From assembly GCA_002414505.1 (NCBI GenBank), contig DHZF01000110.1:1-9339 (forward strand): 9,339 nt of DNA. Reading direction: 5' to 3'. Origin of the DNA: Hyphomonas sp. UBA5111. Its GTDB lineage: Bacteria; Pseudomonadota; Alphaproteobacteria; Caulobacterales; Hyphomonadaceae. Within the stretch, counting starts at the first letter, position 1. Each line of letters begins with the position of its first letter. Both the position numbers and the translations under genes were made by a program. Positions 4,325-9,339 of the stretch are shown here, one piece after another. A model generated the notes under the pieces. It saw only the letters and a program-made list of their open reading frames with translations, searched no databases and was not told where the DNA came from.

Positions 4325-7264
4325 ATGCGAAATATCAGACACTCGAAATCCGTCTGGCTGGCTGGGGCATCCGCCCTCGTGGTTGGACTTGCGGCCCCTG
4401 TCGCCATTGCCCAGGAAGAGGCCGATGAGTCACCCCGCACCCTTTCAACAGTCACGGTGACGACCCAGAAGACGGAAGAATCCATTCAGGATGTTCCGAT
4501 CGCGGTTTCAGCGTTCGACGAAGACGCGCTAAACCGGCTCCAACTCGCCGGTGGCCCTGACCTCGTGAAGTCCATTCCGAACGTCAGCTTCACCAAGGGC
4601 AACTTCACGTCGTTCAACTTCAAGATCCGCGGCATTGGCGCCGACGTGGTTGCACAGTCCGGGGATGCCGGCGTGGGTATCCACCAGAACGACATTCCGC
4701 TCACTGCCAACCGCCTCTTCGAAGCCGAGTTCTATGATGTCGAGCGCGTCGAGGTCCTGCGCGGCCCGCAAGGTACGCTTTATGGACGCAACGCCACCGG
4801 CGGCGTGTTCAACCTGATCACCGCCAAGCCCGTGCTGGGCGAATTCCAGGCAGATGCCGAGCTGACCTATGGCAATTACAACACGTTCAAAGGCAAGGGC
4901 ATGGTCAACCTGCCCTTGGGTGAAAACGCCGCCCTGCGCGTAGCTGGCTCCTATCTTGGCCGTGACGGCTATGTGGACAACCTTACAACCGGCAATGATG
5001 TCGACGACCGTGACCTCTATAGTGTGCGGGCAACCCTGGCATTCGAGCCTACAGACTGGGCTCGTGGTTGGATTTCGGTTGAGCATTTCGAAGAAGACGA
5101 TTCCCGTCTCCGCTCCGGCAAGCAGCTGTGTGACAAGGATGAAGGCTTCGACACCTTCATGGGCATTCCGGTCTCAGCTGTTGACCAGTTGGCGACATCG
5201 GTCGGCTGTGTGGACGCTCCGCTCGATCAGTCCCGTGACCGCGTGAATTCGCAGGCCACCCTCGCTGGCGGCCTCGGCATCTTTGCCGGTCTCCTCAATG
5301 GTGACGTGAACCTGGCCCCGGCCATATCGGACCTGCGCAAGATCGAGTCGGCCTTCGATCCAATGTACCAGGCCGACCAGACGCTCTATTCGTGGAAGGC
5401 TGAAGCCGATATCGGCGACAATCTGCTGCTGACCTATCTCGGCAGCTATAGTGAGAGCTCGGTCGTATCCCGTGAGGATTACAACAAGGCCTCTGCATCG
5501 CTGACCTTCAACACAACGGCCGGCCCCTTCATCAACCCGGCTCTGGCACCACTCTACCCCCTCCTGTTCCCAGGCGGCGTAGTGAACGATCCGGAACTTG
5601 GCGCAGCCAATTCCTTCCGGACCTTTGACCTGTCTGGTGGCAACAGTGAGCAGACCAGCCACGAACTTCGTCTCCAGTCTGACTATGATGGTCCATTCAA
5701 CTTCAATCTTGGAGCCATCAAGGTCGATTTCGAATCCATCGATCCCTACAATGCTGAAGACGGTTATTACGTCCTGTCGAACGCGCTGACGGCCCTGACG
5801 CAAATCAACAATGCGGCCGGTGGCGCCCTGTTCGGCGGTAACGTTCCGCTTGATAGCGGCTCAACAACCTCCGAAGGCGCGTCCCTGTTCGACCTTTCGC
5901 TGAATGGCGACGGTGGCAACTATTTCCGCTCGCTGTCTCCCTACCAGCTGGAATCCTTTGCTGTCTTCGGTGAAGGCTACTATGACGTCTCTGATGATCT
6001 CCAACTCACGCTGGGCCTTCGCTATACGGATGACCAGAAGGAACAGGATATCGTCTCGACCTTCCTGTTCACACCGCAACCAGCAGGCGCAGACCCACTT
6101 GCGTCTCAGGGCAAGCTGAAAGCGGACTTCCAGGAAATCACTGGCCGTGTCGGTTTCGACTACACAGCTGATCTCGGCTTCACGGACGATACGCTGATCT
6201 ACGGCTTCTACTCCAAAGGCTACAAGGGCGGCGGCATCAACCCGCCACAGCCAGCAGGCGCAGACCTGTTCCCGCAAACCTTCGATCCGGAATTCATCAA
6301 CTCGTATGAAATCGGTACGAAGAACACGTTTGCAGGCGGCACAGCCCAGCTGAACCTGACCGGCTTCATGTATGATTATGAAGGCTATCAGATCACGCAG
6401 ATCATCAACCGCTCTTCGGTGAACATCAACGTGGACGCTGAGCTTCAGGGCATCGAAATGGAAGCCCTCTGGACGCCAGCCGACAATTGGCTGCTGACGG
6501 CCAATCTCGGCCTGCTGAATGCTGAGGTCGTGGATACCTACGGCATCGACGTACTCGACCGGTCCAATGGCCGGGCTGACCTCGTCACGCTGAAGAATTC
6601 CAGCTCCTACTCCAACTGTGTCGTGTCCGCTCAGGGCTATGCCACGGTGCTGGGAGCCATTGCTGGCAACCCGGCCTTCACCGGCGCCACGCTGCAGCTG
6701 TGTAACAACCAGTTCGGCACGACGCTTTATGATGCGCTGAACAGCACGGATGGGGGATCCGGTGATCCAGCCGCCGACCGGGCCTTTGCGGAGGCCGCTC
6801 TTGGACTTACCGGGGTGACAATCACCTACACGGACTCCAATGGCGACACGCAAACGGCCACGGCCCTGCAGCCTATCGAAGGCGACGCCAAGAATCTGGA
6901 TGGAAACTCCATGCCCGGTGCGCCGGACATGACGTTGAACCTGGCGGCGGAATACACTTTCCAAGCCATCAACAACTCCGATTGGGATCTCACGATCCGC
7001 GGTGACTACTACATGCAGTCGGAAAGCGAGAGCCGGATCTGGAACACGCCGCGCGATGGACTGGACTCCTGGTCCAACGTGAACCTGTCCATCCTGCTCA
7101 ACAATGACCAGAGCGGTTGGGGCGTAGAGGTCTTCGCCAAGAATTTGACCGATGAAGAAGTCATCACCGGCACGTACCTGACCGATGACTCTTCCGGCCT
7201 GTTCACCAATGCGTTCCTGACGGAGCCGGCCCTGTACGGCATCACCGTCAAGAAGTCCTGGTAA
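4325..7264 (+). CDS. TonB-dependent outer-membrane receptor, substrate unknown
   Basis: A 979-residue TonB-dependent receptor that would take up a scarce ligand across the outer membrane using TonB-ExbBD energy. A signal peptide covers residues 1-29 (cleavage near AIAQ). TLSTVTVTTQKTEES at 39-53 is the likely TonB box region. The plug domain runs to about 168 and holds the signature VLRGPQGTLYGRNATGG (144-160). The rest is a 22-strand barrel ending in the C-terminal aromatic residue in YGITVKKSW, as required for BamA-assisted insertion. There is no N-terminal signalling extension, so it is not a FecA-type transducer. Cysteine pairs C269/C295 and C765/C793 fall in probable surface loops. PQPAGAD occurs twice (584-590 and 641-647), from an exact 16-nt repeat 171 bp apart. 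GGAGGA at 4311-4316 supports ATG 4325. The gene has its own terminator, and no transporter or regulator partner lies nearby to reveal the ligand. Confidence 0.95.
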   Translation: MRNIRHSKSVWLAGASALVVGLAAPVAIAQEEADESPRTLSTVTVTTQKTEESIQDVPIAVSAFDEDALNRLQLAGGPDLVKSIPNVSFTKGNFTSFNFKIRGIGADVVAQSGDAGVGIHQNDIPLTANRLFEAEFYDVERVEVLRGPQGTLYGRNATGGVFNLITAKPVLGEFQADAELTYGNYNTFKGKGMVNLPLGENAALRVAGSYLGRDGYVDNLTTGNDVDDRDLYSVRATLAFEPTDWARGWISVEHFEEDDSRLRSGKQLCDKDEGFDTFMGIPVSAVDQLATSVGCVDAPLDQSRDRVNSQATLAGGLGIFAGLLNGDVNLAPAISDLRKIESAFDPMYQADQTLYSWKAEADIGDNLLLTYLGSYSESSVVSREDYNKASASLTFNTTAGPFINPALAPLYPLLFPGGVVNDPELGAANSFRTFDLSGGNSEQTSHELRLQSDYDGPFNFNLGAIKVDFESIDPYNAEDGYYVLSNALTALTQINNAAGGALFGGNVPLDSGSTTSEGASLFDLSLNGDGGNYFRSLSPYQLESFAVFGEGYYDVSDDLQLTLGLRYTDDQKEQDIVSTFLFTPQPAGADPLASQGKLKADFQEITGRVGFDYTADLGFTDDTLIYGFYSKGYKGGGINPPQPAGADLFPQTFDPEFINSYEIGTKNTFAGGTAQLNLTGFMYDYEGYQITQIINRSSVNINVDAELQGIEMEALWTPADNWLLTANLGLLNAEVVDTYGIDVLDRSNGRADLVTLKNSSSYSNCVVSAQGYATVLGAIAGNPAFTGATLQLCNNQFGTTLYDALNSTDGGSGDPAADRAFAEAALGLTGVTITYTDSNGDTQTATALQPIEGDAKNLDGNSMPGAPDMTLNLAAEYTFQAINNSDWDLTIRGDYYMQSESESRIWNTPRDGLDSWSNVNLSILLNNDQSGWGVEVFAKNLTDEEVITGTYLTDDSSGLFTNAFLTEPALYGITVKKSW

Positions 7265-7286
7265 GCCCGGATTTCACCCATTCAGG

Positions 7287-7314
7287 AGGGCGGCCTTTCG
7301 AGGCCGCCCTTTTT
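7287..7314 (+). terminator. Rho-independent terminator after the TonB-dependent receptor
   Basis: A perfect 10-bp stem, AGGGCGGCCT (7287-7296) with AGGCCGCCCT (7301-7310), closes a very stable TTCG tetraloop, and TTTT follows directly. It begins 22 nt after the receptor stop codon. Confidence 0.93.
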
Positions 7315-7316
7315 GT

Positions 7317-7345
7317 TTGGCCAATCCGGGGCCGCGCCTTATGAT
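7317..7345 (+). promoter_or_regulatory. Candidate promoter of the sugar dehydrogenase gene
   Basis: TTGGCC (7317-7322) and TATGAT (7340-7345) are separated by exactly 17 nt, matching four and five of six consensus bases. The -35 starts just after the terminator T-tract, so the dehydrogenase would be expressed independently of the receptor, from a transcript starting near 7352. Confidence 0.5.
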
Positions 7346-7383
7346 CCCGCCAGACTGCCCTGCCCCAAACCGGAGGACGCCTG

Positions 7384-8526
7384 ATGCGCCATCTCACCCC
7401 CCTTGTTCCGCTCGCCCTGTTGATCGCCGCTTGCGGAGGGCCGGCCGAAACCACCCCTGTCGCCACGAGTGATTTCGAGGTGAAACTCACCCCCGTTGTG
7501 ACCGAGACCGAATGGCCCTGGGGCCTCGCCTTCCTGCCGAATGGCGACCTGCTCTTCACCGAGAAGGAAGGCGGCCTGAAATTCGTGGCTGGTGGCGAGG
7601 GCACCCCCTCCTCCGTGACCGGCCTGCCGGAAGCCTTCATCGAGGGTCAGGCGGGATATCTTGGCCTTGTGCTGGATCCGGACTTCGAGACCAACCGCAT
7701 GGTCTATATCTCCTATTCCAAGGGCGACGGCGACGCGAATGCCGCGGCCGTCATCAAGGGCCGCCTCAGCGACGATTCCAGCGCGCTGGAAAATGTCGAG
7801 GAAATCTTCTGGGCCGATGCGCGCGATACCGCCTATCATTATGGCTCGCGCCTGCAGTTTGCGAATGACGGCACCCTGTTCGTTTCCCTCGGCGAAGGCT
7901 TCAGCTTCATGAAGGATGCGCAGGACCCCATGAATACGCACGGCACCATCGTCCGCATCAACACAGACGGCTCAATCCCCGCAGACAATCCGTTTGCCGA
8001 TGGTGAAGCCGGCGCGCCAGCGGTCTGGTCGTATGGCCACCGCAACGTCCAGGGTCTCTATTATGATGCCGCGACCGGTACGCTGTACGAGACCGAGCAC
8101 GGCCCCAAAGGGGGCGACGAACTCAACCTCGTCACGCCGGGCACGAATTATGGCTGGCCGGAAATCACCTATGGCGTGAACTATGACGGCACCATCATCA
8201 CCAACAAGACCGAAGCCGAAGGCATGGCCCAGCCCCTGACCTATTGGGTCCCATCGATTGCCCCGTCCGGCCTCGTCATGCTGACCAGCGATGTCTATCC
8301 CGGCTGGAAGGGCGACCTCTTCACCGGCGGCATGAACGGCCCGGCCGGTCTCGAACTGACCCGGATCGACATGGAGAATGGCGAAGTCGTCGGCAAGCAA
8401 TCCCTGTTCGACGGTGAGTATCCGATCCGTGACGTTGTGCAGGGCCCGGACGGCCACCTCTATGTGGCAACGAAGGATTTTGACGGCATCTTTCGCGTGG
8501 ACATTGCCGAAGCCGAAGCGGAATAG
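7384..8526 (+). CDS. PQQ-dependent sugar dehydrogenase, lipoprotein (soluble GDH/YliI type)
   Basis: A 380-residue protein of the glucose/sorbosone dehydrogenase six-bladed beta-propeller family, whose members oxidise aldose sugars with pyrroloquinoline quinone. A lipoprotein signal peptide ends in LIAAC, so C17 would be lipidated and the enzyme held in the envelope facing the periplasm. Family landmarks in order: WPWGLAFLPNGDLLFTEKEG (44-63), GYLGLVLDPDF (91-101), YHYGSRLQFANDGTLFVSLG (151-170) with H152 at the place of the catalytic histidine, WSYGHRNVQGLYYD (215-228) with R220 near PQQ, ETEHGPKGGDELN (236-248), NYGWPE, and RDVVQGPDGHLYVATKD near the end. Length is normal. GGAGGA at 7372-7377 supports ATG 7384. 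PQQ synthesis genes are not in the window, and the sugar cannot be predicted. It converges on recR with 6 bp between stop codons. Confidence 0.92.
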   Translation: MRHLTPLVPLALLIAACGGPAETTPVATSDFEVKLTPVVTETEWPWGLAFLPNGDLLFTEKEGGLKFVAGGEGTPSSVTGLPEAFIEGQAGYLGLVLDPDFETNRMVYISYSKGDGDANAAAVIKGRLSDDSSALENVEEIFWADARDTAYHYGSRLQFANDGTLFVSLGEGFSFMKDAQDPMNTHGTIVRINTDGSIPADNPFADGEAGAPAVWSYGHRNVQGLYYDAATGTLYETEHGPKGGDELNLVTPGTNYGWPEITYGVNYDGTIITNKTEAEGMAQPLTYWVPSIAPSGLVMLTSDVYPGWKGDLFTGGMNGPAGLELTRIDMENGEVVGKQSLFDGEYPIRDVVQGPDGHLYVATKDFDGIFRVDIAEAEAE

Positions 8527-8532
8527 CTGCGG

Positions 8533-9138
8533 CTAGATATCCCGGCGGGACCGGAGAGCGGCGGCGAGCGTGCCATCATCAAGATGGTCCAGTTCGCCGC
8601 CCACCGGGACGCCATGCGCCAGCCGCGTGACGCTGACGCCCTTTCCTTCGAGAAGCTCGGCCACGTAATGCGCCGTGGTCTGGCCATCGACCGTGGCGTT
8701 CAGCGCCAGGATGACCTCGCGGATGCCGCCAGCCTCGACCCGCGCGACCAGGGACGGAATGTTCAGATCGTCCGGCGTGATCCCGTCAATGGCGGAGAGA
8801 ACCCCGCCAAGCACATGATAGCGGCCGCGAAATGCGCCCCCACGCTCCAGCGCCCAGAGATCCGGCACATCCTCCACCACGCAGACGAGCGCATCATCGC
8901 GCCCGTCGGCCTGACACACCGCGCAGGGTTGGACCGTGTCGAAATTCCCGCAGACCTTGCACCGCTCGATCTTCTCGCCCGCCTCTGCCAGCGCGTCGGC
9001 CAGCGGTTTCAGCAATGTGTCACGACGCTTCAACAGGAACAGGGCAACGCGCCGCGCAGAGCGGGGCCCGAGGCCCGGCAGGCGCGAGATCAGCTCAATC
9101 AGGCGAAGGATTTCAGGACCGGCAGAATTCTGGGACAT
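8533..9138 (-). CDS. recR: Recombination mediator protein RecR
   Basis: A 201-residue protein of the RecFOR pathway, which loads RecA onto SSB-coated gapped DNA. Its domains follow the family order: an N-terminal helix-hairpin-helix ([20 protein letters not shown], 17-36), a four-cysteine zinc finger C60, C63, C72, C75 ([16 protein letters not shown]), a Toprim domain from about 84 with E89-D90, and the C-terminal Walker-B-like motif [15 protein letters not shown] (176-190). The length is typical. The frame extends three codons further to a TTG at 9147, but ATG 9138 is the natural start; neither has a strong ribosome site. In many bacteria recR follows dnaX and ybaB. Here no such genes precede it: the terminator of a ctrA-like gene lies 62 nt upstream, so recR should have its own promoter in 9139-9200, where I see no convincing one. 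Confidence 0.96.
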   Translation of the reverse strand: MSQNSAGPEILRLIELISRLPGLGPRSARRVALFLLKRRDTLLKPLADALAEAGEKIERCKVCGNFDTVQPCAVCQADGRDDALVCVVEDVPDLWALERGGAFRGRYHVLGGVLSAIDGITPDDLNIPSLVARVEAGGIREVILALNATVDGQTTAHYVAELLEGKGVSVTRLAHGVPVGGELDHLDDGTLAAALRSRRDI

Positions 9139-9200
9139 GGTGTCCAATGTCAGCTATTTGCCTGCGGTTGCAAGCACCAACGTGCGAAAGCAACATCACG

Positions 9201-9233
9201 AAAAACAAAAACCCCGACCTTTCGGCCGGGGTT
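9201..9233 (-). terminator. Rho-independent terminator of the ctrA-like gene
   Basis: Read on the minus strand, AACCCCGGCC and GGTCGGGGTT (9233-9224 and 9219-9210) pair as a 10-bp stem with one G-U pair around a GAAA tetraloop. A long T-run broken by one G (9211-9201) follows. It lies 34 nt after the stop codon of the gene entering from the right edge and isolates it from recR. Confidence 0.9.
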
Positions 9234-9267
9234 CGGGAAGCACTCTTAAAGCTTCAGATCGAGGGCG

Positions 9268-9339
9268 TCAGGCCGCCTCTTCGACTTCCGCCGTCTTGGA
9301 GCTAGGGCGTGGATCCCGCAGCACATAGCCGCGGCCCCA
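9268..9339 (-). CDS. ctrA: CtrA-like response regulator, C-terminal fragment
   Basis: Only the last 23 codons and a TGA stop (9270-9268) are inside the window. The minus strand reads WGRGYVLRDP followed by RPSSKTAEVEEAA. The first part is the end of an OmpR-type winged-helix DNA-binding domain (the beta-hairpin wing, usually T-V-W/R-G-x-GY), and WGRGYVLRDP matches my memory of Caulobacter CtrA, the cell-cycle master regulator of alphaproteobacteria. The fragment ends in two alanines; in Caulobacter the terminal Ala-Ala of CtrA is needed for its ClpXP-mediated cell-cycle degradation, so the ending is consistent with a regulated CtrA. A different OmpR-family regulator cannot be fully excluded from so short a piece, because the receiver domain lies outside. 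A strong terminator follows the stop. Confidence 0.75.
   Translation of the reverse strand, partial: WGRGYVLRDPRPSSKTAEVEEAA

Noticed and set aside
5861..6964. 367-codon open frame on the minus strand inside the TonB-dependent receptor
   Set aside because: It is an antisense frame within a clearly coding barrel region, with no ribosome site or recognisable domain.
8524..8536. TAGC-TGCG-GCTA inverted repeat between the sugar dehydrogenase and recR as a bidirectional terminator
   Set aside because: The stem is four base pairs with no T-run on either side.
8584..9249. 221-codon plus-strand open frame opposite recR
   Set aside because: It is a shadow of recR that also runs across the ctrA terminator.
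1..9339. CRISPR arrays, tRNA or rRNA genes, insertion sequences, prophage or defence genes
   Set aside because: No regularly spaced repeats, tRNA-like cloverleaf, transposase or phage motifs were seen on either strand. The genes are housekeeping or general envelope functions.

Overview
The window looks like ordinary chromosomal DNA from a GC-rich alphaproteobacterium, most likely of the Caulobacterales/Hyphomonadaceae type. The best clue is at the right edge: the last 23 residues of a minus-strand protein read like the C-terminus of the cell-cycle regulator CtrA (WGRGYVLRDP). A long outer-membrane TonB-dependent receptor of oligotroph style and the dense, mostly non-operonic packing agree with this. 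The lineage is inferred from remembered family sequences, not from a search.

Layout, left to right. Positions 1-106 (minus) hold the start of a RecQ-type helicase. Upstream of it on the same strand is a histone-deacetylase-family hydrolase (156-1046). A 139-bp divergent gap leads to a pirin/quercetinase-like bicupin (1186-1881, plus), a textbook terminator, and a 103-aa mini-cupin (1963-2274, plus). Next comes a small exported protein of unknown function (2365-2856, plus). It meets a minus-strand pair of 7-deazaguanine genes tail to tail: a QueD-like protein (2853-3272) and QueC (3404-4111). Divergent from queC is a 979-aa TonB-dependent receptor (4325-7264, plus) with a strong terminator, then a PQQ-type sugar dehydrogenase lipoprotein (7384-8526, plus). 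RecR (8533-9138, minus) converges on it. A minus-strand terminator at 9201-9233 ends the ctrA-like gene that enters from the right edge.

How the genes fit together. queC and queD belong to preQ0/queuosine synthesis; queE is not in the window. RecQ and RecR are both recombinational repair proteins but sit at opposite ends and are not linked. The receptor and the sugar dehydrogenase are an envelope pair in the same orientation, separated by a terminator and a good candidate promoter, so they are probably separate transcription units. The pirin and the mini-cupin form a same-strand cupin pair split by a terminator.

No mobile element, CRISPR array, tRNA, rRNA or phage gene was seen, and no convincing new multi-gene system. 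The points most worth a second look are the QueD-like protein with both expected catalytic residues replaced, a hairpin that folds over the queC start codon, the terminator lying 19 nt before the mini-cupin start, and two perfect 14-bp palindromes in intergenic DNA.
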